This document shows positions 1 through 39,698 of a DNA stretch of 64,000 nt, piece by piece. The DNA comes from Lanius collurio (taxonomy: Eukaryota > Chordata > Aves > Passeriformes > Laniidae), in NCBI GenBank assembly GCA_020086605.1, contig JACBWW010000004.1, forward strand, positions 31,383,488 to 31,447,487, read 5' to 3'. A program made the position numbers and the translations under genes. A model generated the notes under the pieces. That model was not told the DNA's origin, did not search any database, and saw only the letters and a list, made by a program, of their open reading frames with translations. The first letter of the stretch is position 1; each line of letters opens with the position of its first letter.

Positions 1-3000
1 TGAATTAATATTGTAGATAAGAATTGATTACTGCAAAGCAGGATAATTAGAATTTAATTGTAGGGATACTCTAATCATCAAGCAAATGCATTTAGCAGGA
101 TGCAAATTTAGTATATTTATATAGTATAAATTTTAGTATATTCATAATCTGCTGTTTATTGCTTTTTGAAGGTGTAGTACCTACCATTTTGTTTGCTATT
201 GTCTTAGAGGTAGCTAAAGTAAATACTATCATCTTTTTGTTTTCTAATTGAGACAAAGAATATATGATTCTTCTTGAATGTAAACCTAACTTCATACAGA
301 CATTGAATTTCCATGTCTCTATTTACATGGTGAAAATGGAAAGTGAAGGTGTCAGCTGTGGTACAGAAATAGAAAACCTTGAGGGACAAAATGCGAAGGA
401 CATTTGCATTTTTAACATCATCAGAACTGCAGCCAGCTCTTAGGCAGTTGTCATCACTCTTGTTTTAAAGTGAACCTTAACCACTTAACCACAACTGTTT
501 TTTGAGGTACTGTTAAATTTAACAGAAAGAAAGCACTAAAAAAAAAAGACACTAATCCTTGCTGTTAAGAAGATTAACCTTTAAAAAAGAATTTTAGGTC
601 ATAATTCTTTAAAAATCCATAAATTCAACCATCATGTATTATCACAGGCCCGAGTTTTGTGGTCTTTTATTTATGTGGATTGCAAATTATAAACAACTGA
701 ATTATATTTGTTTTACAAAGAAGATAAAATGTGTGCAAGCTGAGGGGACAAAACTAGGGAGTAACAGAATTAAAAAACTATCCATAAGTAGGTGGCATTT
801 AGATAAAACCTTTTAACCTAAAACAGCATTGTTTTTCTAGTCAGTATACAGGTCTCATTGACTGGCAGCCTAAAGAATTGTTCAGATTAACAGCCAGTCC
901 CCTGAATCTGATGATTTGGACTCAGTAAAGTTAACTGAAAGAGAAAATTCCTTTTTGCCCAATTTGGTACTTAGTTTAGAATGTGGGATTACTTTTTTGA
1001 GGGTATCCTGACTAGTAGGTTGAAATGTATTCAGAGGAGACTGGTTTGTGGAATGGATGTATTTTTGATAAATAAGGCTTTTTAGCTCCAGGGGAGAGCT
1101 ACCCTATGACTGCATTCCCCCATCTCCCCACCTTTCTCCTGCTCTTCACAGTGACTAGATTTTAGGTCATTCTTCAGTGATTATTTAAACAAAATGAAGA
1201 GCTTCGTCAGAGTTCTCACCATTATAGTTTTTTTTTTAGCATGACCTTAATTTTGAATGCCTAAATTTTCCTGTATTTATTTGAAAACAAGTAAAAAAAA
1301 AAATTCTTTCTTTTAACATAAAGAGGTTTAAAGTATTTTACAGTATTTACTTACTCTGAATATTACCAAAAGTATTAAAATCCAAAGGCAACAGAGTATC
1401 CACCAAAATTTTCTGAGGCATTACTCGTGCTCTTTACTGGTGACCTGTCAGTAACAAAAATTGTCTTTGACTTCTGCTAAAGCAGAAGATACACCAGCTG
1501 CTGTACAGTCTGACCCTTAGAAAAATGCAGTGAAAGCGATTGTGAATGCAAATGTCGAGATTTTTTATTGTCTAGGGAAGAAGTTACAAATTGGTTCACA
1601 TCAAGCAATGCACATATTATTCTAGTCAAATGTTTTTGTACAAATCAGCTAAGTGCTGCTTGCCTTTCTTCAGTGCCCTCAGGTTCTGAGGATTTTCCAG
1701 CAAATGAGGTTTTATCTTCAAGTTTCACTTTAGGGTACAGGTAGAGTCCTAGAAATGTAGTTAATGAAGCCGAATTCTTAAAAAAACCCAAAAACCCCAC
1801 AAACACAAAACCAGAAGAAATAGCAACCAATAAAAGAATGAAACATCACCCCCACCCCACCCAAACAAACAAATAAACAACCCAAAACAATCCTGCACAG
1901 AATGCTTCACAAAAATGTGTTGGGAGATAACAAAGCAGAGTATTAGATCAATTTTGAAAGCTTTGGAAGTCTATTCAGTTACATACAGGAACAGAAGGTA
2001 TAAATTTCTTGTATACTCATATTTTAATTTGTTTTTTTACATGAAAATTTGGTAATGGTTATGCATTTGACTTGTATGGTGTTTCTTTCCTTTAATGGTC
2101 TGGATTATCTAGACTGCTGAGGAAGTCTAGAGAATACTTCCACATTGTTCTGTCTTACCTCCTGTCATCTTGGGGAAGAATTGCAGATTGTTAATTTCTG
2201 TATTTGGAAGGGAACATTGTTTTTGTGGTACTGAAATAGTGGAAGCTATAGCCATTAAATGCTTTTTATGATGGGGAAAAGGAGTGGGATTGTTTTAATA
2301 AAGAAAGGAGCCAGTTGTGAAGCTACACTCTTGTAAACCAAATGGTCACTGCAAGTCTTTTGTCTTCTTTGAAGGCTGTTTGGGCCCATGGACTGCTTAA
2401 AGATGGATCGCTTATATGTGTTTCTCAACCTTCTTTTCAAGTAAATGCTATAATAGCAAAGATTAATACAACTTTAAGCAATAAGACTCAGAAGTGGTCC
2501 ACAGATAGTATTGACTAAAACCGATGCAGTGTTTTTGTTTGCCCCAGTGCCCCTGATGATTTAGAATTTATGCTGGTAACTACTGAGTAATCCCTTGACT
2601 GCGTGAATTTATTATGAATAAGAGTTTGTATACTGAAAGTTGTTCAAGAATAGTTGCTGAACATTGCATTCAGAATAAAATCTGGATTAAAATGAGACCA
2701 CCCATTAAATTTAAATGATTGGCAGCAATTCAGTCAACTTCAGAAAACTGTGCAATGGATCTGGTTTTGGTTTTAGTTTAAGAGGAGTAAGAGACACTGT
2801 TTTTTCAGCAGTTCCTTGACACACCTCTGTTTTGAGTGACACAGATTAAGGCAAAATCCAAGGACAACTAGGACATGTTTATGAGTACAGTATTAAATGG
2901 ATTTAATGGAAAATAATTAAATAGTACAGAAAAGTTCCAGGGAACTGTTTGAATTTTTAGGGCACCATATCATGCATGTAATAAATAGTTGGTTAAAATA

Positions 3001-3725
3001 CATTAACTGTTCTAAACAGATCTCTCTTCCATACCTAACTAAAACTGTTGAAAGCCCTGTGCTGCAGGGTAATGGTCCATGTCATTTTGTTAAATGTACT
3101 GTTCAGTCACTCTTTCATCCTGTTGAGAAGCATTTTGTTGCTGGCATTTACCTTATGCTTTCTCTTCTCAAGTAATGTCCTCTATCGGTCCTGAACAGTA
3201 CATTACAGAGGGATGTGATTAGCTGAGGATTCCATATGTGCACCTAAACAAGGACTATAGTATGTATTTTCCCTCTTGAAATATTTTTCATTTTCCTCAG
3301 AGCTCTTTTCCAACCTAAATGGATTCTATGTTATATGATGGAGGAAGAAAAACATGTGTTAATAAGTTTCTGTGTAACAGTCCTCTGAAGCTTTTACACA
3401 TTGGTATACTTCAGGGCAGACTTTTTATAAGTTGTCTCTTAAAGTGAATACACCATTAGCTTGCAACATAATGGTTTGGAACAAGGAAGTGACAAAAAGT
3501 TACTTTTCCTCCTCAGCAATTGCATGGAAGTTATGCACAGTGTATTGGACACCTCTGCACCAATGCTTACGAAGCAAAGACCTGTATGTGCTAAAATTTG
3601 GCATTAGAAGTTCCCAGGATCAGATGTCTGTAACTGAGTAATCCTTAAATAATTATTTTTTTATCAGTTTCTTCATTCTTTGTCCAACAAAGACAGAAAG
3701 TAATGAGAAGACGCACTGAACACAT

Positions 3726-3925
3726 AGAGTTGTACAATGGTTTGGGTTGGAAGGGACCTTAAAGATGGCCTAGCTCCCACTCCCTTGCCTAGACCAGGTT
3801 GCTCAAGGCCATATCCGACCTGGGCTTGAGCACTTCCAGTGATGGGGCACCTGCAGTCTCTCTGGACAACCTGTTCCAGTGCCTCACCACCTTCTGAGTA
3901 AAGAATTTATTCCTAAAAAAGCTGA
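3726..3925 (-). mobile_element. CR1 LINE 3' fragment, antisense
   Basis: The + strand reads GGTTTGGGTTGGAAGGGACC, then a run matching the reverse complement of the avian CR1 3' end (AGACCAGGTTGCTCAAGGCC, then CAACCTGTTCCAGTGCCTCA). The element's 3' terminus is therefore near 3726. The similarity fades after about 3925. It is 5'-truncated, as is usual for CR1, and non-coding. Identification comes from remembered consensus sequence. Confidence 0.88.
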
Positions 3926-4297
3926 AGCATGTCCAATTTTTCATTGTTTCCAGCTTTCTGCAGACATAGGACAGGTATCTTAACCAGGTGTTTTGAGACC
4001 AGCCTTCTTAACAGCCACCTCTCTCTGCTTCTCTTCAGCTCTTCATGTGAAGATGTGACAGCTGGGACTGTAAAGCATTAAAAATAAGTAACAGACTTGT
4101 ACTGCACTCTCTATAAATCAGCAGAAAGGCATAGAATGAACAAGAAATCATAAGCGAACAAATATTTTAAAATTTTAGTGAAATAAAAAGGGCAGGACTG
4201 ATGGTCCTTTTTAAGCCTTTATTAAAAGTGATCAGCTCGGGTGGGTGCTCCGGCCAGCTTCGTTGCCCCCAGCTTGGACGAGGAGGAGGAGGAAATT

Positions 4298-4326
4298 CGG
4301 CTCTATCACTCCCTGTGATAGAGCCG
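4298..4326. repeat. Perfect 12-bp inverted repeat, 5-nt loop
   Basis: Arms CGGCTCTATCAC and GTGATAGAGCCG flank the loop TCCCT. It lies within the LTR-like element. Every base of both arms pairs. Confidence 0.9.
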
Positions 4327-4357
4327 GGCCTTCAAGCGTTCCTCACGAGGCGTGGCT

Positions 4358-4375
4358 GTATACCAAAGGGTATAC
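4358..4375. repeat. Second perfect inverted repeat in the LTR-like element
   Basis: Arms GTATACC (4358-4364) and GGTATAC (4369-4375) flank the loop AAAG. It lies 32 bp after the 12-bp hairpin. Confidence 0.85.
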
Positions 4376-4810
4376 GAAGGCGATGGTGGTAATTCGCTGT
4401 CCTCAGGGCAGTGGCTTCAATAGACCTTTTTGTTACGGTGACTTTTTGGAGAACTCAAAAGCTGGCCAGGTAGTAATTGCCTATCGAGTAGCCTGGTTCA
4501 TTTTTCTTAAAAGTTTGTTGGCTCGTTTTAAATTATGATTTTAGGGTTTTTTTTACTCCCAAGGGTCTTTGCAGCTCTAGTTTGCATATTCAGCCCCTTT
4601 TCTTCCTTTTTTTTTTTTTTTTTTTTTTCTTCTGTCTTTTCCTTATCTCCTACCCTCCCTCCAGGCAGGTCAGCTTCAAAAGGGGTAAGCAGTGGTCGTA
4701 AATTCTTCCTTGGAATGCAAGCCTGATAAGAAGCTAGTTTCTTCACAACGACGTGTGGGTTTCTTTCTTAAACTGCAAGAGAGATCCTAACTTATAAAGC
4801 TACAGCAAAG

Positions 4811-4920
4811 CACAAAATTACATTTAAACAAAACTACAATGTAGTACAAGTTACATTCAAACAAGGCTATGATGTAGTACAAAATTACATTCAAACAAGG
4901 CTATAATGTAGTACAAAATA
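4811..4920. repeat. Tandem repeat, about 34 bp x 3.2
   Basis: Units begin at about 4811, 4846 and 4879, with a partial fourth at 4913. Each has the pattern acaaaattacattcaaacaa followed by ggctataatgtagt, with a few substitutions and a 1-2 bp length difference. Confidence 0.9.
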
Positions 4921-7900
4921 AATGGATAATTGTTAAATTGGTAATCTGGTCCCTTATTTATAACATTTAGTGTCCACATCTTTGACTTTATTTGAATAAT
5001 TTATTTGAATAATTTTACAATTAGAAAAATCAGTTCTGCTATTATGGCATAAATAAGTATAAAATAAAAAGCAATGGACATATGTGTGATATAATTCAGC
5101 TGCCAAATAGAATGCAGTAAGGTCCTGAAAATAGAGTTGAAAACTATTTTCTGTATTTTCTTTGTTTCAAAAATATATATTTTTATTGATAAATAAATAA
5201 TAAAAATATGTATTATGTTTTTAAAAATAAATAATGATTCAAAACTAGTCTGGGAAGAGAGAACTGGAGTATGTTTTTTAAATCTGTCTCTTCTTGTGAT
5301 AGTCCACTTCTGCCTTTCCGTGTCTATTAAGTTAAATTTTGTACATTTTGCTACTGTAGAAAAAGGAGTCTTCTAAGGACAAATATTTTTAAACCATATT
5401 TTCAGCTTTTCTATACTAAATCTGCATCAGTCAGGCTACATTGCATATACTTTTGGAAGTAGGTGAGGTTTGCAAGATTTCCTTCAAAATTCTAAGCATT
5501 TGATAGTTAATAGCTTTTTAAAAAATTAACTACTTAAGAAAAAAAATATAGTTGCAGTAAATGGAGTTCTGTTGAAGAGTCTAAGATGAATTATTACAGC
5601 ATTATATTTTCTTTATAACTTTCAGTTCTGTAGAAAAGAAATTATTGTATAGTATCACCGTCATTCAATGCAAGCTGTAAACATATAAAATCATTCTTAA
5701 ATAGGCTGTATGTACTCCTTAATTTTCTTCCTCATGTCCTCAGAGGTAACAAAGACTGGAGCCTAATTTTTTCTTCCTTTAATACCAGGAGAAATTGTAG
5801 AAGGTTTAGATTTTTATGTCAAAATGTCCTACATGAAAATGGTCATTTGCTGGAGGGACTTAATCAAGAGCCTTTTATTTAATTGGTTTATAAGCAGGGT
5901 GCATGAGTTGAAAGAACTGTGACAGTCATTTGAGGTTCCATTTATGAATGATTTTATAGGGAAGAGATAGAAGTTAGTTTGGTGAGGTTTGGTGAGACAT
6001 TATTTTTAGCAGGAAGAGTAAAACAACTATTAGATTGTTAAGTTTCAAAATTTTTTTAAGTAATGCATAGCTGTGATACACCTGCCAGTGACAGAGCTGT
6101 GCAGATGTAATGATACAACAGTGTTACACCTACTGGTATAACATTAATTATTGTCTACTATAACCTCCTTCAAGGACATGGAGGGAGATTATTTGAAGCA
6201 CAAGCTTATACTGTATATATGTAGCATTTTTAGCATCCACTGAACATGCTCCTTCCAAGTTTGGTTGTATTAGGGTTTTTTTTTTTTTTCTTTCTTTTTC
6301 CTTCCCATCCAGGTGATTCTCAGATAATTGAAATAATTTTAGGGCAAGTAAGGATGGCTGTGACATTAGCATTCAAAAGCATTTGAATAGGTACACAATG
6401 AAATTCCTCATATGGACATTTCTTCCCTAGGACAGAAGTGGAATAGGTCAGATTTTTAGTTTTTGTAAACTGAATGGGATAACTTAGTTTTCATATTACA
6501 TTTCTTAGTCTTTTTCTCTTACTTTGTCCAGCAACTGAAGCATTTCTGTTCTATTTATCAAGTAGAAATTGAAGTTGGGATGCTAGAAATGAAAGTGGCA
6601 TTTCATCCTAGGTTTCATATTTTCCATTATTTTCAGAAGAACAGAAATACTTAACTTAGTAAAACTGAATATAGTTCTTCCTTTTTAACATTCATGCCAG
6701 AGGCAAAAGACAGCAAACATTTAATTTCATCTTCTGAAACGACATGCTCTTGAGATTTATGGAATTTGTATTTTCAACTGTTTTAAAGTTAAGCTCCCAG
6801 TGCCCTTCTGAAAAAGTACTATTCATTAAACTACATATTTTTTGAAACTTATCTGTATTGTGGTTGTCTTGGCAGTGATGCTATATTATTCTTAGTTGGA
6901 TGGTTTACCAACCTGCAGGACAACTAAGGAGATTTAGGTGCTTTTTCTGAAAAATTACTTCTCCTGAAATTTACCAGTTGCAAAGTATTTTGGGCTATTC
7001 TTTTTCTAGTTGCATGGTACTGTGAGATTTCTGCAACTACAGAGTTATGTTTCATTTCAGGGTAGTGTTCAGTGTGGAATATGATATAAAATTAAAGATA
7101 AGGCAGATGGGCAGTTTAGTCCATCCTGCCTGAACATGAAATATGTTCTGAGCACCACTTAAACTGTATGATGACATGAAAAACCTAAGATTTATGGAAT
7201 ATCATCTGAGAACCTCTTCATGTTAAGAACATCCCAGAAAATATTCTCTGCCTTTGCTAACACTGGTTAAGTCTCATTGTATTACTCTAGCAGACATTGA
7301 TTATAAGGGCTGTTAAATCCTTTTATTGAAGTTGTTGCTGCATAATCCTGCTGGATTCAATTGGTAGATTTATTGACAGTAATGGCAGCTCCTGATTTAT
7401 TTAAATGATAGCTCTGTATAGCAGCTGTTGGTAGATAAGAAAAAATTATGCATATATATATATATCTACACAGGTACAGAGAGATAGAAGTCTTTTATCT
7501 TAATAAGTCAATAATTATGTATTGTGGTTATCTTTGTGTATATATCAAGCCAGCCTTTTTGATGTATTGCAGAAATTTTTTTAAGATCTTAAGAATTGTC
7601 ATGAGTCTTGGGCAAGCAGACAGATCACCAATACTTCTCTAAGTACAAGTCAGAGATGAGGTAGATAATTCAAGCTTCTTATGTTCATTGTTAGAAGAAA
7701 CAAAAAGAATTATTGATTGGGAAGGTAAGACTCCATGAAAGACAGCAAATTTAGCAGTCCTGGCATTTTTGTCTATATAGTATGAATAATTAAGGGAGTA
7801 GCATGGATTGGATATTTCTCTTAGGGAAAGTAATAATATCACAGTTTGATATTTAAAAAAAAAATTAAATGTCTAGTAATTATGACTATCAATTATATAA

Positions 7901-8128
7901 TTCTTTCTATAATATTTTTATTTGAAGAAAAGAAGGATGGGTAAATATATTCTCTGATTGTAAAACATCAATTGACTTATGATCATAAAATATCTATCAG
8001 AGAAGAAATGATGGTTTTCAGAAACTGAGAAAGAAAGAAACATTTTAAATTGGTGTCTCTAGTGCAGGCGATGCTATTTATTGGTCAGCCAATTATTGCC
8101 CACTTGAATTTCCACTGAGAACTTGTAG

Positions 8129-34502
<26,374 letters not shown>

Positions 34503-35382
34503 GAACTGGGCCTTAACAGGTATAAAGTCTCCTAAATCTGATGCATGTTGTGTCTGTGTACTGTGTATTTAAAAAAATAATCAAAAAATATATTAAAAAA
34601 AGTGTTGAATCCGCACATTTTAAAGAAAGTAGCCATTGTAAACTATTCATGAGAAAGCATTCTGTGTAAATAAGTGGCCAGGCTTTGCCTTAGAGCAGGC
34701 AGCAAGCAGATCCGCAAGACAGGACCTAGAGGCCAGGATAAGAATGACTGGGTAGTCAAAGAGGTGCAATGTATTTAGGGTAAAAAAGTATCTTGAAGGT
34801 GAGTGTTTTAAAATGGTATTAAACTCAATGTATTTAGTTTCTCTAGTTAGAAGATTTGGCCTAATTATTTAAGGCCTTACATACTCAAGGAGTATGTAAG
34901 AAAACCTGAAATGATTATTCCCAAAATTATGTCACCACTTGGGAGAGAAGTACTGCTCGAGCATTTTTTTGCAGTTTTAAAAAAGCACACAATTCAGAAG
35001 ATGATCTTTCTATCTTATAAATTTCTTCCATTTTGAGCTGCACTCACCTTTGAGTCCCTGAGTGCTCATTTTGTCCACTATATATCATGGCACAGGTTTT
35101 TTACCTTAGCATCATATACCTTGCCCCTTCTTGACATTGATGAAATTAAAAAAAAATACTACTAGTATTTGACAAGATGGTTTTGTACCTGTATTACTCA
35201 GAAATTTGTTTAGTAGTAATTAGGATCCAAGAAGCTAATTCTCAGTTCTATATCATACAGTTTTTTGGGAGTCATAGTGGGGTTCTTCAAACCACATCTG
35301 GTAGGATTTGGAAGAACATTCCTTCCTAGGAAATGAGAGAAAAGAGTAGATGTATGCACTTCACTGGATGTTGCAGATTTAC

Positions 35383-35388
35383 AATAAA
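35383..35388 (+). terminator. Candidate proximal poly(A) signal of TTBK2
   Basis: Canonical AATAAA about 0.9 kb after the stop codon, followed by gtgcagtgtaatttgg, which is moderately GT-rich. It may give a short 3' UTR form. Confidence 0.35.
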
Positions 35389-36693
35389 GTGCAGTGTAAT
35401 TTGGAAAGTAAGAACCTTTCTTTAACTCCTTAATTCAGGTGAAGAAAGAACCTTTGTTATTGCTGACTTTTTCCATTAGTTATGGATCACTTAAACCACA
35501 GATCTTACAATGCAGAGCTGATTACCAATCAAGATTTGTTTTTTCAGTCATTTATTTTCTAAAATCATGAAAGATGAAACAGAGATGAGGAGATTGTCTA
35601 CTTTGTGAACTTGATAGGTTTGAGGTGATAGAAATATACTTAACACCCTTACAAAATCTGGGTAAGAATATTAATCATCAAAGCAAAATATACTGAAAGA
35701 AATCAGAGATATTTTTTATATTGGATTCTTGTCATTCTGTTTCTCAAATGTGCTTTTGATAGCCAAGCTTTGTTGACTCTCGGTAAAGTCCATGGTGTGT
35801 AATTCCTCCAACTTTATTAGGTAGTTACTTAGTAACATCTTGTGCTCTGCAGGAACTCCGTAGGGGAATGAACAGGTACAGCACCTTTTGCTATTATTTA
35901 GAAAATCATAGTGGTTCAGAATAGGGACACGCAAGAACACAAGCCTGAGAAAGATGCAGTCAGCTCTCCCTAATGACTCCTGTTGTGGGGAACTCTGGAT
36001 GCATAGGAGACTTGTCAATTACTGATCTGCTTGCTGTAGTCATATGCCTCTCCAGCCAGCATCTGTGCTTTTTTATTTAACCTCAGCCAAATGAATACCT
36101 TTGGATTAAAAAGGGAATATTTTGTCTCTGAGCTAACACATTCTAATGCTGCATTAAAGCTGCCCTAGAGCTGCACTGAATTTCACTTGCTTTGTCAGAC
36201 TATGTTGTTTATTTTTTCCTTTTCTTACTATGACTATGTATATTGTTTCCCATATGTAATGTAGCACAGTGTGGAACCTTAATTTCATTCAGGTTTCAAG
36301 CACTACAGATGAATGCAATAGGTAGGGTATACCTGCTTTTTCTGAAGAAACTGTACCATTGGAAAGTCCTATTCCTTTGTATTATATTGTATAATAGGTG
36401 CTATACCAATAATTGCATGTCCTCATGGTAAATTATATAATATAAATATTTATATATACATATATGTATATGGTTATATAAACTCATTCTTTCTCATTTT
36501 TCATTTGTAATTTATGGACCACAAATAATACAGCTCCCTTTCTGTTAGTTCCCATATACTTACCTCTTCTATTCTCCCCTGCCCCCTGCCAAAAAAAATC
36601 TGGAATGCACAAATTCTAATGGCCTTTATACCTTGGTACAAAATTGAAGGACTGCTGATTTCTCAACCAGCCAATGTTTTGTCTTGCAGCTTG

Positions 36694-36717
36694 TTTTTTT
36701 TTTTTTTTTTTTTTTTT
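36694..36717 (+). repeat. T24 tract in TTBK2 3' UTR
   Basis: Twenty-four consecutive T, immediately 5' of the hairpin at 36727-36752. It would be U24 in the transcript. Confidence 0.9.
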
Positions 36718-36726
36718 AATGTCTAA

Positions 36727-36752
36727 TTTCATGTGCACATTTGCACATGAAA
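36727..36752 (+). repeat. Perfect 11-bp hairpin in the TTBK2 3' UTR
   Basis: Arms TTTCATGTGCA (36727-36737) and TGCACATGAAA (36742-36752) flank the loop CATT. In the mRNA it would follow a U24 run. Its role is unknown; it may be a chance palindrome. Confidence 0.85.
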
Positions 36753-38707
36753 CATATGGAACAAGAACAAAGACTTGAAAGGTATTTTTATTTTTTGTTA
36801 CAAATAGATCTTGTTGCTACTCATTTTTATTTCATAATGTGAGTTCTTAATAGTGAATACTTGTCATATAGGAACAGTTACAGTCTATGAATACCTAATG
36901 GATGAATGTGACAACAACAAATTCCATCTTTTCCTTCCTGTTTTCTACATGTTTCCTTACAGTATACCATAAAAAGAACTTGGTCACATTGTGATGTTTT
37001 TGACCTGGGCACTTGCTAGAATTATTTGTTAAGGTGGTGTGGCAGCCCATGATTATTTTTCCTTATTTCTGAAAAACATTTGTTATGGTCATGTAAGTTT
37101 ATTCCTGCATTACATTGTCAGTTTTAGTAAATACCAACTTTATGCATCTTTGCCTGAAAATGCTGAAGTTGAGGTGTTTATATTTTCTCTCTAGTGTAAC
37201 AGGATCCAGAAACAGATAACTGCTTTGCAGGTGAGAAAGAATATAACACCTGTTTTATGTTGTCTTCAAAGTACAGGCTTGTCCATTGTTAGACATTAGT
37301 ATGTAAAATAAACCAATGCTGTAGAAATTCACTTGTACTTGAACTACTTGCCAATGTAAAAATAGTAAACTATGCCAAAAAGAGAAATCAGTTGTGATTG
37401 ATGACACAGGCTTCTTTTGATGACAAAAAAGGTAAAAGGACTGCATACCCCCAGTTGCTTTTTTGCTGTGGATGCAACAGGATCTAAGGAGAAAATCATG
37501 AAGATATGAATGGAGGAGCAATTGTGAATAACTTATCTTGAACTACCTACTCTTCTTAAGTTTTTTTGTTGCTTGATACCCTTCTCCCAAAAGTTTACAG
37601 AATTGCTTACTATAGTCTAACATAGCAATCAGTTAATATTATTACATAATGGTCAGCTGATAACTCATACATAAATATTAGCTTAATATTTCTAGAGGGC
37701 CTATATAATTATTAAGGACACTGTAAGCGTCAGTATTTGAATGTGAAACTGGCTCTACAGAAAACCATCAATGTACATGTGTGTGGCCCTTGTTCAGAGT
37801 GTGTGTGAATGGTTTATGGCAGATTATCTGCAACACATTTTCAGGGACAGGGAAGATTTTTCTCCATTGTACAAAATGGCTACAGTTACTCTGCATAGCC
37901 CACAGCAGCTTATATAGGAATATTAGCTGGGAAATGATAAAATTCAGGGAGCTGTTGCTTTGTCTTCTTCAAGCCCTCATTTCTTTGGAGGGCAGTGCAA
38001 TGGAGCCATGACATGTAGCAGGTGCAGATGCTGCAGGCTCAGTTCCTCCTTATGGTGTAATCTGTGTTGTGGCCAGCACTTTGGAGCATTTTTTAGAGAA
38101 ACTAAGGCATGAAGCCTTTAAACTAAAATAGAACTTGAAATCACCAAACATTTCACACAGACTTTTGTGCTGCAATACTGCATGGTAAAATCAATCTAAG
38201 TTTCAGTCTCAAAAATCAATATTAATTAACCTCTTTTTAATTACAAATGCAAATTACTACTTAGGTAAAACCCTGCTAGAGTAATAGAAAGTGTGATACA
38301 GTAGAGCAATGTTGGCAAGTTGTATGATGCTAGACACCTATCTACTGCTTGAGCAGGATGGGTAAGTGTAGAAAATTTCACTGCTCAAAGGCAGGAGCAA
38401 TATGAGGTCTTAACTGCTAGTTACATTTAATTATACAGGAGGCAAACCCCTGCAGAGTGACACAAGGCATTCATTATAGCCATCAGCCACATCCTGTCTT
38501 GGAAAATCTGGACATATTCTTATCTTGAAGTCTGCATGGCTTTCTTGCATACCTCACTAAACAGTCTTGGTGTATAAGGGAGGATTTGGTCCTATATATT
38601 TAAAAACAGCTTGAAATATTTTTCATCTGAAAAAGACTTGCAGGAGCTCTATCATCTATGGTGTGTAGTATTATGGTATTAACTATAGCTGGGAAAATAC
38701 ACAGTTT

Positions 38708-38837
38708 TGATTATATATATATATAAATACACATTTGTACATAAGTGTATCTACATATACACTTATATAGATATTGTATATTATATAGAAATATATATAT
38801 ACATACATACATATGTGTGTATATACATATAGATAAG
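38708..38837. repeat. TA-rich microsatellite-like region
   Basis: Interrupted (TA)n and (CATA)n sequence over about 130 bp, inside the presumed TTBK2 3' UTR. A similar, shorter patch occurs at 36433-36480. Confidence 0.8.
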
Positions 38838-39604
38838 AAGAGTCTCAGCTATTCCATCCTGTTTACTGGAATTCATTTGCCAGAGTGAGCCGAGGCCTGT
38901 TTTGCTTTGATTTACTCTGGTCTCCTCTTCATCTGCTGCAATTTTCCTATGCCCTAATTCTGATTCTGTGTCTTTTTCATATTACAAGGCCTGATCCTGT
39001 AGTCCTACTTGGGCAAAACTCCCGTAAGTCCTTCTTACTGCAGTAACATTTATGTAATGGTTGACTGTAATGCTTCTAAAATTTTTTTTCTTTTTCTCTT
39101 TGATGAGAATGTAGATAAAGCCAGACTTACAGTACGGTCTTTCCTGCAAACAGAATTTTTCCATAATTAATTGAACATTTTTATGGAACACTAAGAGGCA
39201 TAAATTCTGGTAAGAAGAATGTGATTGTTCCAATTTCTTAAAAGGGTCTAATGGAAAACCAACAATATGTGCCTCCAATTTTTATATATATATGTTAAAT
39301 GAGAGAGTAATCTTCTGAAAAGAAATAGGAGAATTTAAAAGAGAACTCAAAGTCAAATTCTTTATCATTATAGGTCTATAGTATATGGATTTTTTCATGC
39401 AGGACTGTTCCTGTGAGGTGACAAGAGCCATGTGTGTCTTGTCATTCTCGGTAAGTCAGGGTCTGCTTAGGTTAACACCATGATTCCTGTGGTACATTCC
39501 CTGTATGCTTTTCCACTTTTGGGAATGGTCAGAGAACTATCAGCTGGATAAATAAAGGCCTTGATGTTTATCCATGATTCCTTTCTTCAGCTGGTAAAAG
39601 CTTT

Positions 39605-39698
39605 GGGTGCTTGTTGGATGGTGAATGTGACAGTGCTAGGTTAGCAATTGAACTTGGATCTTGGGGGCGTTTTCCAACCTTGATGGTTCTATGATTCC
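39605..39698 (+). mobile_element. CR1 LINE 3' tail, sense
   Basis: The sequence runs from gacagtgctaggtta through TTTTCCAACCTTGATGGTTC and ends TATGATTCC, matching the terminal 90 or so bases of avian CR1 including its characteristic ATTCTATGATTC-type end. It lies on the sense strand within the presumed TTBK2 3' UTR. Confidence 0.8.

Larger units (their letters stand above)
4199..4747 (-). mobile_element. Probable solo LTR of an endogenous retrovirus, antisense
   Basis: Read on the - strand, this 549 bp unit begins TG and ends CA. It has a canonical AATAAA (4218-4223) about 20 bases before its 3' end, and a GC-rich body unlike the AT-rich intron. A purine tract (poly-T on +, 4607-4628) lies in its 5' part. 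Flanks aggac and acgac agree at 4 of 5 bases, a weak target-site duplication. Two perfect hairpins lie inside. No internal retroviral genes are present. The family is not recognised, the boundaries are inferred, and another GC-rich repeat class is possible. Confidence 0.5.

Noticed and set aside
38708..38837. TA-rich stretch as a possible replication or regulatory element
   Set aside because: Interrupted dinucleotide repeats are common in vertebrate DNA; nothing else supports a function.
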